A stretch of DNA of 64,000 bases from assembly GCF_007829035.1 (NCBI RefSeq), contig NZ_VIVQ01000006.1, positions 28,475-92,474 on the forward strand. Reading direction: 5' to 3'. The notes under the pieces were generated by a model. It saw nothing but the letters and a program-made list of their open reading frames with translations. It searched no databases and had not been told where the DNA came from. Both the position numbers and the translations under genes were made by a program. The DNA is from Rudaeicoccus suwonensis. Its GTDB lineage: Bacteria; Actinomycetota; Actinomycetes; Actinomycetales; Dermatophilaceae. Of this stretch, positions 17,046 to 27,007 are shown piece after piece. Numbering within the stretch: the first letter of the stretch is position 1; every line of letters starts with the position of its first letter.

Positions 17046-17549
17046 GTGCCGTTCGAACTCGACCTTGACCTGCCTCGTGACCTCGCTCCCCTCGCCTGGC
17101 TGATCGGCCGCTGGGAGGGAGCAGGCGTGGTCGGCTATCCCACGATCGAGTCGGCGAACTTCGGCCAAGAGGTCATCTGCACCCATGACGGCAGGCCGTT
17201 CCTGCGCTGGGAGTCGCGCACGTGGTTGCTCGACGACGCCGGCGAGAAGGTGCGACCGCTCGCGACCGAGTTGGGTTTCTGGCGTCCGCTGCCGGACAAC
17301 GAGGTCGAACTGCTGTTGACCCATCCGACCGGCATCGTCGAGCTGTACTACGGCAATACCTCTCCGGCGAAGATCGAGTTACGCACCGACGGGGTGCTGC
17401 GCAGCCCGGCGGCCAAGGAGTATGCCGCCGCGTCCCGTCTCTACGGCTACGTGAATTCGAACATGATGTGGGCGATGGACATGGCCGCCATGGGTGAGTC
17501 GCTGCAGAGCCACGTCTCGGCCGAGTTGAAGAAGGTCGGCAAGGAGTAG
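17046..17549 (+). CDS. Nitrobindin-like heme beta-barrel (FABP-like) protein
   Basis: 167-residue protein of the THAP4/nitrobindin domain family. LIGRWEGAG at residues 19-27 is the hallmark opening of the 10-strand barrel, and a C-terminal SLQSHVSAELKKV contains the His expected to ligate heme. Family members bind ferric heme and isomerise peroxynitrite or bind NO (established for mycobacterial and human nitrobindins). GTG at 17046 fits the domain start. It may be co-transcribed with the LCP gene, though no functional link is known. Confidence 0.85.
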   Translation: MPFELDLDLPRDLAPLAWLIGRWEGAGVVGYPTIESANFGQEVICTHDGRPFLRWESRTWLLDDAGEKVRPLATELGFWRPLPDNEVELLLTHPTGIVELYYGNTSPAKIELRTDGVLRSPAAKEYAAASRLYGYVNSNMMWAMDMAAMGESLQSHVSAELKKVGKE

Positions 17550-17581
17550 CAACCGGGTCCGCTGACCACGGCCGTGACCGG

Positions 17582-18361
17582 TCAGTGCGCCAGGATCCAC
17601 ACCGCGGCATACGCGCAGATGCCCGGCGCGAGGATCGCCGCGGCCCCGTAGGCCACTGTCGCCGCAGTCGTGGTGCCGTCGGCGTCGACCACGCGACGCA
17701 CGGCCGCCGCCACTGCTGCAGCGATCAGACCGGCCAGCAGCAGAATGTTCCAGCGGGTGCCGGACGACAGACCCACGACGAGTCCGAGCACGGCACCCAG
17801 CGCGAGACTCACCGGCACCGACCATTCGGCTGCGTGCGTCCGCCCCAAGGTTCCGTGGACGAGCAGGCCGAGGCACGCCGCGCCCGCCGTCACCGCGACG
17901 GCTTCGGAACCGTGATGGTGGAAGGCTGCGGCGGCGTAGGTCGCACCACTGGCCAGAAACGCCAGTCCCAGACAGGTGCCGGCGATGGACAGCACCAGCG
18001 ACGCGCGCCCGTCGGTGCGCACCAGTTCGTGCAGGAACGCCAGCACCAACGCCACCGCCAGAACGGCGCTCAGGGCGCGCATTCCGTCGTGGTGACCCGA
18101 GAGCAACAGAACCCCCGTCATACCGACCGTGCCGATCGCCAGGACGATCGAACTGCCCGCGGGCCGCGGCGCATCGATCAGGACCGGCCAGCCCCACGAC
18201 AGTCCCAGCCCGGCGACGGCGAAGACGTAGGCGGTCACGTGGTGTCCGGCGATCGCGCCGACGATCAGGGCCGCGGCGACAACCACTCCGGCGACCAGGC
18301 TGACTGCGCCGAGCGAGATGGCGGATCGGGTGGCAGGTGCGGCGGTCGAGGGTTCGGACAC
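17582..18361 (-). CDS. Polytopic membrane protein of unknown function
   Basis: About 259 residues with eight or so hydrophobic helices and very short loops, rich in Ala, Val and Gly. A His-rich loop reads AAFHHHGSE. I do not recognise a family. The start is set at the GTG 18361, which has AAGGA eight bases upstream; ATG 18370 is the alternative. It follows the MoaD-like gene closely and is probably in one transcript with it. It is convergent with the nitrobindin gene. Confidence 0.7.
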   Translation of the reverse strand: MSEPSTAAPATRSAISLGAVSLVAGVVVAAALIVGAIAGHHVTAYVFAVAGLGLSWGWPVLIDAPRPAGSSIVLAIGTVGMTGVLLLSGHHDGMRALSAVLAVALVLAFLHELVRTDGRASLVLSIAGTCLGLAFLASGATYAAAAFHHHGSEAVAVTAGAACLGLLVHGTLGRTHAAEWSVPVSLALGAVLGLVVGLSSGTRWNILLLAGLIAAAVAAAVRRVVDADGTTTAATVAYGAAAILAPGICAYAAVWILAH

Positions 18362-18377
18362 AACGCGCATCCTTGCA

Positions 18378-18617
18378 TCACCCACCGGCGAACGGCGGGA
18401 GGACCTCGACCGTGCACCCGTCCGGCAACGGCGCCTCGCCCTCGACCCGTCGGCCGTCCACCAGCACCGACGCGACAGCGAACACGGGTGCCAGAGCAGG
18501 GTGTGCTTCAACAGCGGCCGACCGTAGTTGCGCCGCAGTGCTCGCCGTGACGGACTCCTGCGTGACGCCGGCCGCAGCAGCTGCCGCCGCCCAGTAGCGC
18601 ACCGTGATCCGTGCCAT
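18378..18617 (-). CDS. MoaD/ThiS-family small sulfur-carrier-like protein
   Basis: 79-residue beta-grasp protein ending in PPFAGG. The C-terminal Gly-Gly is the mark of MoaD/ThiS sulfur carriers, which are adenylated and thiocarboxylated there. Which pathway it serves (molybdopterin or another) is not clear, because no moa or thi genes are nearby. A MoaD-like gene divergent from glnR is a recurring actinobacterial arrangement as far as I recall. ATG at 18617; the divergent gap to glnR is 88 nt. Confidence 0.85.
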   Translation of the reverse strand: MARITVRYWAAAAAAAGVTQESVTASTAAQLRSAAVEAHPALAPVFAVASVLVDGRRVEGEAPLPDGCTVEVLPPFAGG

Positions 18618-18705
18618 CGCGTCTCCGTTTGTCGAATGTGGCGCGGCTCACGCCCGCGCCGGAACACGTCGAGGTTACGACGTTGTACCCGTATTGTTTT
18701 AGGGC

Positions 18706-19410
18706 ATGGCCCGCCTGCTGCTCCTCACCGACTCGCCTGGCGCGAGCATCGAGGTGCTTCCAGCGCTGGGCCTGCTGGGGCATCGGGTGCGGATCCTGCC
18801 GACAGATCCACAGGCTCTGGTCGATCCACCGGACTGCGACGTCGTGCTGCTGGATGCCCGTCGTGACCTGGCGAGCGCCCGCGGGCTGTCGCGCGTGTTG
18901 CGTAGTTCCGGTCTGTCAGCGCCCTTGGTCGCTGTCTTCACCGAAGGCGGGCTGGCCGCACTCACCGCGGAGTGGCAGGTCGACGACGTGGTGCTCGACA
19001 CTGCCGGACCCGCAGAGGTCGAGGCGCGGTTGCGTCTGGCGTTGAGCAGGACCAGCACCGACGAGGACGACGAGCCGACCCGCATCACTGCCGGCGAGCT
19101 CACGATCGACGAAGAGGCGTATTCGGCCCGGATCCGCGGGCGCACGCTCGACCTGACCTACAAGGAGTTCGAGTTGCTGAAGCATCTGGCGGCCCACCCG
19201 GGCCGGGTCTTCACGCGAGCGCAGCTGCTGCAAGAGGTGTGGGGTTATGACTACTTCGGCGGCACCCGCACCGTCGATGTGCACGTGCGACGCCTGCGCG
19301 CCAAACTCGGCGCCGAGCACGACTCGTTGATCGGCACCGTGCGCAACGTCGGCTACCGCTTCGTCGGCGCGGGCGAGCTGCGGCACCAGGAACAGACCAC
19401 CAGCGCCTGA
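18706..19410 (+). CDS. glnR: OmpR-type orphan response regulator GlnR (nitrogen control)
   Basis: 234 residues. The atypical receiver domain (1-105) contains the GlnR-specific strings [11 protein letters not shown] and [33 protein letters not shown] winged-helix trans_reg_C domain (about 125-225) has the usual [13 protein letters not shown] recognition helix. In Streptomyces and mycobacteria GlnR, with no cognate kinase, activates or represses glnA, amtB, nir and other nitrogen genes. It is followed by a phosphatase gene and mshD; glnR-mshD proximity is conserved in mycobacteria. ATG at 18706 has no clear ribosome binding site; a TATTGT -10-like box just upstream hints at a leaderless start. 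Confidence 0.88.
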   Translation: MARLLLLTDSPGASIEVLPALGLLGHRVRILPTDPQALVDPPDCDVVLLDARRDLASARGLSRVLRSSGLSAPLVAVFTEGGLAALTAEWQVDDVVLDTAGPAEVEARLRLALSRTSTDEDDEPTRITAGELTIDEEAYSARIRGRTLDLTYKEFELLKHLAAHPGRVFTRAQLLQEVWGYDYFGGTRTVDVHVRRLRAKLGAEHDSLIGTVRNVGYRFVGAGELRHQEQTTSA

Positions 19411-19533
19411 CGGGCTTCCCGCACCGGTGGACGAGGCCGGACCGAAGATTCGGCAGCGCCATACAGCCCGCGCGGGGTTGTTTCCTGCCACCCTGAACAG
19501 CCTCGGGATCACTACCAGGAGGCAGCAACCGTC

Positions 19534-20382
19534 ATGTCAGCAAGAACCCGTCACACCCGCACAACCCCCATCATCGCCGGCGCTGTGCTCGCCGTCGCCG
19601 GCCTGGTCGGCGGCAGTATGGCGAACGCCGATGCGCACGCCGGCCGCCCGCCGGGCACCCCGCCGCACGTGACCACCCGCGGCGACAGCATTCCGAACGT
19701 CACTCTCGTCGAGGACGCCATCACGGCGTACTACGGCTCGACCACGGTCGCGGCGCCGGCTGCACTGACCAGTTCGCTCGGGCTCACCACGCTCACCGAA
19801 CCGTCGCCGACCGGCGCGTACGCCAAGGAGATGAAGGGCATCGAGTCCCGCCTGCAGAACCAGCTCGCGCACTGGCACGCGGGCAGGGGCGAGAAGGGCA
19901 AGCCTGCCGTCGTCTTCGACATCGACGACACGACGCTGAACACCTATAACTACGAGGTGTATTCGCAGTTCGGTTATGTGCCGGCCACCAATGCGGACTT
20001 CGTCAATGCCGAGGCATTCCCGGCCAACCCCGGCATGACCAGCCTGGTGAACTGGGTCAACACCCACGGCTACACGGTCTTCTTCATCACCGGCCGTCCG
20101 GAGACCCAGCGGGGCGCAACCGTCGGCAACCTGCAGAAGGTGGGCTACACCGAGGCCATGGGCCCGGACCGGTTGTTCCTGAAGAACAAGACCAACCCCC
20201 CGGCGTACCTGACGTGCGGGTCGACGTGCACGACGATTCAGTACAAGTCGGGCACACGGAAGTACATCGAGTCCGAGGGCTACAACATCGTCGCGTCGGT
20301 CGGCGACCAGTACAGCGACCTGGAGGGCGGCTACGACGACCTGCAGATCAAGCTGCCCAACCCGATGTACTACCTGCCCTGA
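19534..20382 (+). CDS. Secreted HAD-family acid phosphatase (class B/IIIB-like)
   Basis: 282 residues. A signal peptide spans about 1-35 (Ala/Gly-rich, ending ADAHA). The HAD motif I, FDIDDTTLN, has nucleophile Asp129 and Asp131; motif II is in FFITGRPETQR and motif IV in GDQYSDLEGG. The protein probably releases phosphate from organic esters outside the cell. It interrupts the glnR-mshD pair and sits upstream of the polyphosphate and phosphate-uptake genes, so the location fits phosphate scavenging. GGAGG precedes the ATG. Confidence 0.88.
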   Translation: MSARTRHTRTTPIIAGAVLAVAGLVGGSMANADAHAGRPPGTPPHVTTRGDSIPNVTLVEDAITAYYGSTTVAAPAALTSSLGLTTLTEPSPTGAYAKEMKGIESRLQNQLAHWHAGRGEKGKPAVVFDIDDTTLNTYNYEVYSQFGYVPATNADFVNAEAFPANPGMTSLVNWVNTHGYTVFFITGRPETQRGATVGNLQKVGYTEAMGPDRLFLKNKTNPPAYLTCGSTCTTIQYKSGTRKYIESEGYNIVASVGDQYSDLEGGYDDLQIKLPNPMYYLP

Positions 20383-20442
20383 CCGGGCACCGATCCGTCA
20401 CCTGACACCGCCCGGCGGCGGCGAGTGCGGCAGCATGGCAGG

Positions 20443-21291
20443 GTGCTGACTCCCACCCAGTTCCTCGCCATCGCTGACCGCGCCGCCGCCGCCGACGGTG
20501 TCGACCCGCTGTCCGAGACGACCAGGCTGAGCCTGCGCCGAGATGGCGCATCGGTGGTGGGCGCACCCCGCGGGGAGGCCGGCGGGGCGTTCGTCGCCGA
20601 CGACGGATCGGTCGAGCTGTGCGTCGACCCGGACATGCGTCGACGTGGACTCGGCTCGGCGATCGCGGCCGAGGTACTCGCACAGCACCCCGGGTCGAAG
20701 TTCTGGGCGCACGCGAATCTGCCTGCTGCGCAAGCACTCTCGCGATCTCTGCAACTGACCGTTGTGCGCAGCCTGTGGCGGATGGGCCGCCCCGTCGACG
20801 GTGAGCCGGCCGTCACGGCGCCGGTGCTGCCGGACGGTTTCACTGCCCGGCCCTTCGAGGTCGGTCGCGACGAGGACGCCTGGCTAGCGGTGAACTCCGC
20901 GGCATTCGTGCACCATCCCGAGCAGGGCCGGATGACCCGCGCCGACCTGGCTGAACGGATGGCGGAGCCGTGGTTCGACCCGAACGGCCTGCTGCTGATC
21001 CAGGACAGCTCCACCGGCGCCCTGGCGGCCTCGCACTGGACCAAGGTCGAAGCCGGACAGCGCGACGAGGGCGAGGTGTATGTCGTGGCCGTCGCCCCGG
21101 CATACCAAGGGCGTGGGCTCGGGCGTGCCGTCACAGCACTCGGGCTGGAGCATCTGAAATCTGTTGGTGTGCAAGAGATTTCGCTATATGTCGAAGGCGA
21201 CAACACGGCGGCGGTGGCGACATACAGTCGCCTCGGCTTCACCCGGACGGGCATCGACGTGATGTATGCGCTCCCGAGTGGTGCGCATTGA
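20443..21291 (+). CDS. mshD: Mycothiol synthase MshD
   Basis: 282 residues with two tandem GNAT folds, as in MshD, which acetylates Cys-GlcN-Ins with acetyl-CoA in the last step of mycothiol synthesis. The second, catalytic GNAT carries the acetyl-CoA loop PAYQGRGLGRAVT and the C-terminal LYVEGDNTAAVATYSRLGF that is characteristic of MshD. The start is uncertain: GTG 20443 (VLTPTQFL) fits the family, and GTG 20425 is possible. Its presence confirms a mycothiol-using actinobacterium. Confidence 0.93.
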   Translation: MLTPTQFLAIADRAAAADGVDPLSETTRLSLRRDGASVVGAPRGEAGGAFVADDGSVELCVDPDMRRRGLGSAIAAEVLAQHPGSKFWAHANLPAAQALSRSLQLTVVRSLWRMGRPVDGEPAVTAPVLPDGFTARPFEVGRDEDAWLAVNSAAFVHHPEQGRMTRADLAERMAEPWFDPNGLLLIQDSSTGALAASHWTKVEAGQRDEGEVYVVAVAPAYQGRGLGRAVTALGLEHLKSVGVQEISLYVEGDNTAAVATYSRLGFTRTGIDVMYALPSGAH

Positions 21292-21315
21292 CGCGGGCTT
21301 TGCAACGATAGGCGC

Positions 21316-23676
21316 ATGGACGAGCCCGAGCACTCCATCTCCCAGTTCGACTCCCACCGCAGCGACACCCACGGCCAACCGGTCACCGGTGGGCCTTCGG
21401 AGAACGAGCCCGGCACGTCCGGCGATGACGACCTGAATGACCTCGTGCACGAGACCGCCGCCAGCGAGGCGTCGCTGGTGCGGCTGCAGACCCGGGCGGC
21501 GCAACGCGCACGCGGCGCCAACGGTCGGTTCATCCGGGTCGCGCCCGAACTCGGCACCGACGACGACACCGGCGACCTGCCGGACGACCGGTTCCTGGAC
21601 CGTGAGATCTCGTGGCTGCAGTTCAACGAGCGCGTCCTGCAGTTGGCAGGCGACCCGTTGATTCCGCTGCTCGAACGCACGCGTTATCTGGCGATCTTCG
21701 CCAGCAACCTGGACGAGTTCTTCATGGTGCGCGTGGCCGGGCTCAAGCGCCGCATCGCCACCGGACTGGCTGTCCGCTCCGCGTCCGGGCTCGAGCCGCG
21801 TGAGGTGCTCGACGAGATCAGCCACGCCGCGCACGAGCTGATGCAGGTGCACGCCAAGGTGTTTCAACGGCACATCCGCCCCGCCCTCGTCGATCAGGGC
21901 ATCTGCATCGTGCGACCGAGCGAGTGGACCGACGCCGATCGCGTGCACCTCAACGACTTGTTCCGGTCGCAGATCTATCCGGTGCTCACGCCGCTGGCGG
22001 TCGATCCGGCACACCCGTTCCCCTACATCTCCGGACTGTCGCTCAACCTGGCCGTGATCCTGATCAACCCCAAGACCGAGCGCGAGCACTTCGCGCGGGT
22101 CAAGGTGCCGCCGCTGCTGCCCCGACTGATCCAGCTGCCGACCGGCGAGAACGACGACAAGTTGTATGACGCGCGTTTCGTCGCCATCGAAGACGTCATG
22201 GCCGAGCATCTGCAGTTCCTCTTCCCGGGGATGGAAGTGCGCGAGCACTTCACCTTCCGGGTCACCCGCAACGAGGACCTCGAGGTCGAGGAGGACGACG
22301 CCGAGAACCTCCTCACCGCCCTGGAGAAGGAGCTCACCCGGCGCCGGTTCGGTCCGCCGGTGCGACTCGAGGTCGCCGACGACATGGACGACCACGTCAT
22401 GGATCTGCTGGTGCGCGAGCTCGGCGTGCGCGACGACGAGGTCTACCGCCTGCCCGAACCGCTGGACCTGCGCGGGCTGAACGCTGTCGCCGACCTCGAC
22501 CGCTCGGAGCTGCGCTGGCCGCCGTATGTCGCGACCGCCCACCCCGAGCTGGCACCGGTGGAGCGTGCCGCCCAGTCGGATGTGATGGCCGCGATGCGCG
22601 CGGGCGACATACTGCTGCATCACCCGTACGACTCGTTCGCGACGTCGGTGCAGGCCTTCCTGGAGCAGGCGGCCGCCGACCCGCAGGTGCTGGCGATCAA
22701 GCAGACGCTGTATCGCACCAGCGGCGACTCGCCCATCATCGACTCGCTCATCGACGCGGCGGAGGCCGGCAAGCAGGTGCTGGCCGTGGTCGAGATCAAG
22801 GCCCGCTTCGATGAGCAGAACAACATCTCGTGGGCCCGCAAACTGGAGCGCGCGGGCGTGCACGTGGTCTACGGCATGGTCGGCCTCAAGACGCACGCGA
22901 AGCTGTGCCTGGTGGTGCGGAACGAGGGCGGACAGATGCGTCGTTACGCCCACGTCGGCACCGGTAACTACAACCCCAAGACGGCACGGCTCTACGAGGA
23001 CCTCGGCCTGCTCACCTGTGACCCTGACGTCGGCGAAGACCTGTCGCGGCTGTTCAACCAGCTGTCGGGCATGGCGCCACGCAGCAAGTTCAAACGGCTT
23101 CTGGTTGCTCCGCGTTCGGTGCGCAGCGGCCTGCTGGAGCAGATCGAACGCACCGTCGCCGCAGCCGAGTCCGGCCGCGCCGCGAGCGTGCAGATCAAGG
23201 TCAACTCGCTGGTGGACGAGCAGATCATCGACGCGTGCTACCGCGCCTCACAGGCCGGTGTCGAGGTGGACATCTGGGTGCGTGGCATCTGCGCCATGCG
23301 TCCGGGTGTCGAGGGGCTCTCGGAGGGCATCCGGGTGCGGTCGATCCTGGGCCGGTTCCTGGAGCACTCGCGGGTGTTCCGCTTCACCGTCGAGGGCGAG
23401 GACGATGTCACCTTCATCGGCAGCGCGGACATGATGCACCGCAATCTGGACCGCCGGGTCGAGGCGCTGGTCCGCATCGCAGCGCCCAAGCAACTCGAAT
23501 CCCTCGCCGGGCTGCTGGACGAAGGCATGTCGCCGGACACCTCGTCGTGGCACCTCAACCCCAACGGCAGCTGGCAGCGGCACCACCTGGATGCCGAGGG
23601 CAACCCATTGCGCGATCTGCAGGCGGACCTGCTCGCGACCTATGCCAAGCGCAAGCGCAAGGCGCGTCGCCGGTGA
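21316..23676 (+). CDS. ppk1: Polyphosphate kinase 1
   Basis: 786 residues. PPK1 polymerises the gamma-phosphate of ATP into polyphosphate, reversibly. An acidic, poorly conserved N-terminal extension (1-85) precedes the N-, head and catalytic domains, beginning [18 protein letters not shown]. The autophosphorylated His is His527 in KTHAKLCLV and the second active-site His is His708 in MMHRNLDRR. The stop overlaps the start of the Nudix gene (GTGA), the same ppk1-mutT1 order as in mycobacteria. It lies upstream of the pst operon. Confidence 0.97.
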   Translation: MDEPEHSISQFDSHRSDTHGQPVTGGPSENEPGTSGDDDLNDLVHETAASEASLVRLQTRAAQRARGANGRFIRVAPELGTDDDTGDLPDDRFLDREISWLQFNERVLQLAGDPLIPLLERTRYLAIFASNLDEFFMVRVAGLKRRIATGLAVRSASGLEPREVLDEISHAAHELMQVHAKVFQRHIRPALVDQGICIVRPSEWTDADRVHLNDLFRSQIYPVLTPLAVDPAHPFPYISGLSLNLAVILINPKTEREHFARVKVPPLLPRLIQLPTGENDDKLYDARFVAIEDVMAEHLQFLFPGMEVREHFTFRVTRNEDLEVEEDDAENLLTALEKELTRRRFGPPVRLEVADDMDDHVMDLLVRELGVRDDEVYRLPEPLDLRGLNAVADLDRSELRWPPYVATAHPELAPVERAAQSDVMAAMRAGDILLHHPYDSFATSVQAFLEQAAADPQVLAIKQTLYRTSGDSPIIDSLIDAAEAGKQVLAVVEIKARFDEQNNISWARKLERAGVHVVYGMVGLKTHAKLCLVVRNEGGQMRRYAHVGTGNYNPKTARLYEDLGLLTCDPDVGEDLSRLFNQLSGMAPRSKFKRLLVAPRSVRSGLLEQIERTVAAAESGRAASVQIKVNSLVDEQIIDACYRASQAGVEVDIWVRGICAMRPGVEGLSEGIRVRSILGRFLEHSRVFRFTVEGEDDVTFIGSADMMHRNLDRRVEALVRIAAPKQLESLAGLLDEGMSPDTSSWHLNPNGSWQRHHLDAEGNPLRDLQADLLATYAKRKRKARRR

Positions 23677-24647
23677 CGTCGAATTCCTTCCTGCGGCGCC
23701 CGGACACGGTGCCGGCAGCCGGAGCCGTCCTGTGGCGCCGCAAAGCCGGGCAGTTGCGCGTGGCGCTGGTCCACCGGCCGAAGTACGACGACTGGTCGTG
23801 GGCGAAGGGCAAGCTCGACCCGGGTGAGACCTGGGCCGGCGCAGCTGCACGAGAAGTGTTGGAGGAGACAGGTTTTCGGCCACGGCTCGGCATTCCGTTG
23901 CCCCGCTCGGTGTATTCGATGCAGCGCGGCCAGCTCAAGGAGATCCGCTACTGGGCGGCCAGCATCATGGGTGGCACGGGCGAGCTCGTCAACGAGATCG
24001 ACCAGCTCGCCTGGCTGACTCCTGCCCAGGCGCAGGGCCGGTTCAGCTATGTGCGCGATGCCCTGCAGCTCAACGCTGTCGTCGACGCCGATGCCCGCGG
24101 ATGGCTGGACACCAGACCGTTCGTCATCGTGCGGCACGGCGAGGCGCTGGCACGCAAGGAATGGCGCGGCGAGGACGCCGACCGACCTCTCAACGACGCC
24201 GGTCGCCAGCACGCGAAGGCGCTCGTGCCGATCCTTGCGGCATACGGCATCGAACGGATCATCACCTCACCGTCGGCACGATGCTTCACCACGGTGCAGC
24301 CGTATGCCGCAGCTGCCGGGCTGACACTGCGTCCGCGTAAGGGTCTTTCGGAGGAAGGCTTCGCCGAGACTCCGGACAAGGCCGCGCGGCACACCGTCAA
24401 GGCACTGCAGCATCCGCAGGTGACGGCGCTGTGCACCCACCGACCTGTGCTGCCCGCCGTGCTCGACACCGTCCGCCGATTCACCGCACCCGACGCTCCC
24501 GCCGCCGCCGTGCTTGAGCAGGTGTCGTCAGCCGGGCTGGACAAGGGTGAAGCGCTGGTCTGCCAGATCGCGGGCAACGGTGACGAGCCGCAGGTCGTGA
24601 GCATCGAGCGCCACCGACCCGCCGAATCGCTCATCGGCTCGTCGTAG
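23673..24647 (+). CDS. mutT1: MutT1-type Nudix hydrolase fused to a histidine phosphatase
   Basis: 324 residues with two domains. The Nudix box spans residues 46-68 (Gly46, Glu52, REVLEETG at 60-67). A phosphoglycerate-mutase-like domain follows with RHGE at 154-157. Mycobacterial MutT1 uses this pair to turn 8-oxo-dGTP into 8-oxo-dGMP and can also hydrolyse diadenosine polyphosphates. The GTG start overlaps the ppk1 stop, so both are translated together. Confidence 0.92.
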   Translation: MTSNSFLRRPDTVPAAGAVLWRRKAGQLRVALVHRPKYDDWSWAKGKLDPGETWAGAAAREVLEETGFRPRLGIPLPRSVYSMQRGQLKEIRYWAASIMGGTGELVNEIDQLAWLTPAQAQGRFSYVRDALQLNAVVDADARGWLDTRPFVIVRHGEALARKEWRGEDADRPLNDAGRQHAKALVPILAAYGIERIITSPSARCFTTVQPYAAAAGLTLRPRKGLSEEGFAETPDKAARHTVKALQHPQVTALCTHRPVLPAVLDTVRRFTAPDAPAAAVLEQVSSAGLDKGEALVCQIAGNGDEPQVVSIERHRPAESLIGSS

Positions 24648-24650
24648 CGA

Positions 24651-24672
24651 GTTCACCCGGCGTTCACCGATC
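24651..24672 (+). promoter_or_regulatory. PHO box upstream of pstS
   Basis: Two adjacent 11-bp direct repeats, GTTCACCCGGC and GTTCACCGATC, share GTTCACC. This matches the PhoP-binding direct-repeat unit described in Streptomyces. It lies about 92-113 nt before the pstS start and directly after the mutT1 stop. Confidence 0.75.
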
Positions 24673-24763
24673 AGGTGGTAGCTGGACATGCACCCTGCCT
24701 ACCTTCGGGCAGGACGGGCGTCCGACCCGCACTCCAGACCTGCCCTTCCTGAAAGGCCACCTC

Positions 24764-25882
24764 GTGAAGATCACGCGTATCGGCAGCGCCTCCGGCGTCG
24801 CCATCGTCGCCGCGGTTGCGCTCGCTGCGTGCGGTAGCGCCAGCAACGCCAGCAGCTCGCCGAGCACGTCCGGCGGCGGTGCCCCCGCCGGCACGGCGTC
24901 GGCAGCTGCCGCAGGCAACTGCTTCTCCGGCAACCTGAACGCCGAAGGTTCCACCGCCCAGCAGAACGCGATCCTGCAGGCGATCTCGGCATACCAGTCG
25001 AAGTGCTCCGGCGCGAAGATCTCCTACAACGGCACCGGATCCGGCGCCGGCATCACGTCCTTCATCGCCAAACAGGTCGACTTCGCCGGATCGGACTCCG
25101 AACTGAGCCCGGCCAAGGGCGAGCCGGCCAAGGCGTCCGCTGCCTGCGGCTCGACGGCCCTCGACATCCCGATGGTGACCGGCCCGATCGCGATCTCCTA
25201 CAACCTCAAGGGCGTCTCCAAGCTCAACCTCACGCCCACTCTGATCGCCCAGTTGTTCTCGGGCAAGATCACCAAGTGGAACGACCCGGCGATCGCCGCG
25301 GCCAACCCGGGCGTCACATTGCCCGACGAGTCCGTCTCGGTGTTCTTCCGCTCGGACTCCTCCGGCACGACGGACAACTTCACCAACTACATGCACACCG
25401 TCGACCCCACCGACTGGGTCGCACCGCACGCCAAGAGCTGGACCGGCAAGGTCGGCCAGGGCAAGGCCAAGACCGCCGGTGTCGCGGCAGCGGTCAAGGC
25501 GACGCCGGGCGGCATCGGCTACGTCGAGTGGAGCTACGCCCTGCAGAACCAGCTGCCGATGGCCAGCGTCAACGGCGTCGCCCTCACCGCTGAGTCTGCG
25601 GGCAAGGCTGTTGCTGCCGCCCAGATCATCGGCACCGGCAACGACCTGTCGCTGAAGCTGGACTACAAGACCACCGCACCGGGTGCCTACCCGATCATCC
25701 TCGTGACCTACGAGATCGTGTGCTCGAAGTACTCCAACGCCTCGACTGGCACCGCCGTCAAGGACTTCCTGTCCTACATGGCCTCGCCGACCTTCCAGAA
25801 CACACTGGAGTCGGTGGGCTCGGCACCGCTGCCCCCCTCGATCCAGGCCAAGGTCGTCGCAAGCCTGAACACGATCTCCTGA
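24764..25882 (+). CDS. pstS: Phosphate-binding lipoprotein PstS
   Basis: 372 residues. Lipoprotein signal with lipobox AAC at Cys23, then a Ser/Gly/Ala linker and the PBP-like phosphate-binding fold. Phosphate-contacting motifs are seen in AEGSTAQ, GTGSGAGI, DFAGSDSEL and RSDSSGTTDNF. It captures inorganic phosphate for the PstCAB transporter. GTG at 24764 has GAAAGG upstream. Expression is probably PhoP-controlled through the PHO box. A strong hairpin follows the gene and separates it from pstC. Confidence 0.97.
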   Translation: MKITRIGSASGVAIVAAVALAACGSASNASSSPSTSGGGAPAGTASAAAAGNCFSGNLNAEGSTAQQNAILQAISAYQSKCSGAKISYNGTGSGAGITSFIAKQVDFAGSDSELSPAKGEPAKASAACGSTALDIPMVTGPIAISYNLKGVSKLNLTPTLIAQLFSGKITKWNDPAIAAANPGVTLPDESVSVFFRSDSSGTTDNFTNYMHTVDPTDWVAPHAKSWTGKVGQGKAKTAGVAAAVKATPGGIGYVEWSYALQNQLPMASVNGVALTAESAGKAVAAAQIIGTGNDLSLKLDYKTTAPGAYPIILVTYEIVCSKYSNASTGTAVKDFLSYMASPTFQNTLESVGSAPLPPSIQAKVVASLNTIS

Positions 25883-25896
25883 TCACAGATCACTTC

Positions 25897-25945
25897 GTGA
25901 GTATGTCGACGACACGGTGACGAACCGAGTCGTCGACATACTCAC
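25897..25945 (+). terminator. Long hairpin between pstS and pstC, likely partial terminator or mRNA-stabilising stem
   Basis: Arms 25897-25917 and 25925-25945 pair over 21 positions with one A-A mismatch around a 7-nt loop. It starts 15 nt after the pstS stop. Such stems are expected to raise binding-protein mRNA relative to the downstream permease genes. It also contains GTATGTC on both arms. Confidence 0.75.
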
Positions 25946-25999
25946 ACCTGCACCACCTGCTGCACCCGACACCTCCCCCACCACACCGCTGAGGCGTAG

Positions 26000-27007
26000 A
26001 TGACTTCGACAACCGGCGCATCCGTCGCCGACGAGTTCCCCGGCCCGGAGGGCCGCCCGCCACTGACGGGCGACGGCGCTTCGACGGGCCGCGTCGGCGA
26101 CCGCGTCTTCAAGTGGATCGCCTACGGCTCCGGTTTCGTGGTCGTGGTCGTGGTCGCGCTCGTCGCGATCTTCCTGGTCGTCCAGGCTGTGCCGGCGATC
26201 GCGCAGGACAAGGCGAACTTCTTCACCTCCACGCAGTTCTCGACCTCGCCGCTGGCGTTCGGCATCGCGCAACTGCTGTGGACCACCGTGATGACTTCGC
26301 TGGTGGCGCTGGTCATCGCGGTGCCCTTTGCCATCGCGATCTCGTTGTTCCTCACGCAATACGCACCCAGCTGGCTGGCCAAACCGGCGGCAGCTCTCAT
26401 CGACCTGCTGGCCGCGGTGCCCTCGATCGTCTACGGCCTGTGGGGTGCTTACATCGTGGCGCCGAAGTTCGGGCCGGTGCAGCACTTCTTGCAGGACGTC
26501 TTGGGCTGGCTGCCGTTGTTCAAGCCGGTCGCGACGGTCACCGAGCAGGCCAACATCTTCTTCGTCGGAGTCATCCTGGCGATCATGATCCTGCCGATCA
26601 TCACCGCCATCACCCGCGAGGTCTTCGCTCAGACCCCGGCGACACACAAGGAAGCGGCATACGCGCTCGGCGCCACCCGGTGGGAGATGTTGCGTATGGC
26701 GGTGCTGCCCTTCGGCAAGCCGGGCATCATCAGCGCCTCGATGCTGGGCCTGGGGCGCGCGCTCGGTGAGACCATCGCGGTGTACTACATCCTGTCCACA
26801 CTGCCGGACGGTTCGAAATTCATCGTCTCGCTGTTCAACGGCGGTTCGACCTTCGCCTCGCAGATCGCCGGGAACTACGCCGAGTTCACCGGTGGCACCA
26901 GCACCGGCGCCTACATCGCGGCAGGCCTGGTGTTGTTCGTGCTGACCTTCGTCGTCAACGCCGTCGCCCGAGTCATCATCGAGCGCAGGAAGGCCTTCAG
27001 CGAATGA
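26000..27007 (+). CDS. pstC: Phosphate ABC transporter permease PstC
   Basis: 335 residues, about six membrane spans, the first at about residues 43-68 after a polar N-terminus. Family motifs include AVPSIVYGLWG and the EAA loop HKEAAYALGATRWEMLRMAVLPFGKPGI. It forms the membrane channel with PstA. The stop overlaps the pstA start (ATGA), so the two subunits are coupled. Confidence 0.96.
   Translation: MTSTTGASVADEFPGPEGRPPLTGDGASTGRVGDRVFKWIAYGSGFVVVVVVALVAIFLVVQAVPAIAQDKANFFTSTQFSTSPLAFGIAQLLWTTVMTSLVALVIAVPFAIAISLFLTQYAPSWLAKPAAALIDLLAAVPSIVYGLWGAYIVAPKFGPVQHFLQDVLGWLPLFKPVATVTEQANIFFVGVILAIMILPIITAITREVFAQTPATHKEAAYALGATRWEMLRMAVLPFGKPGIISASMLGLGRALGETIAVYYILSTLPDGSKFIVSLFNGGSTFASQIAGNYAEFTGGTSTGAYIAAGLVLFVLTFVVNAVARVIIERRKAFSE

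Noticed and set aside
21184..22953. 589-codon open frame antisense to ppk1
   Set aside because: ppk1 on the plus strand has full motif support; the antisense product is His/Arg/Val-rich without domains.
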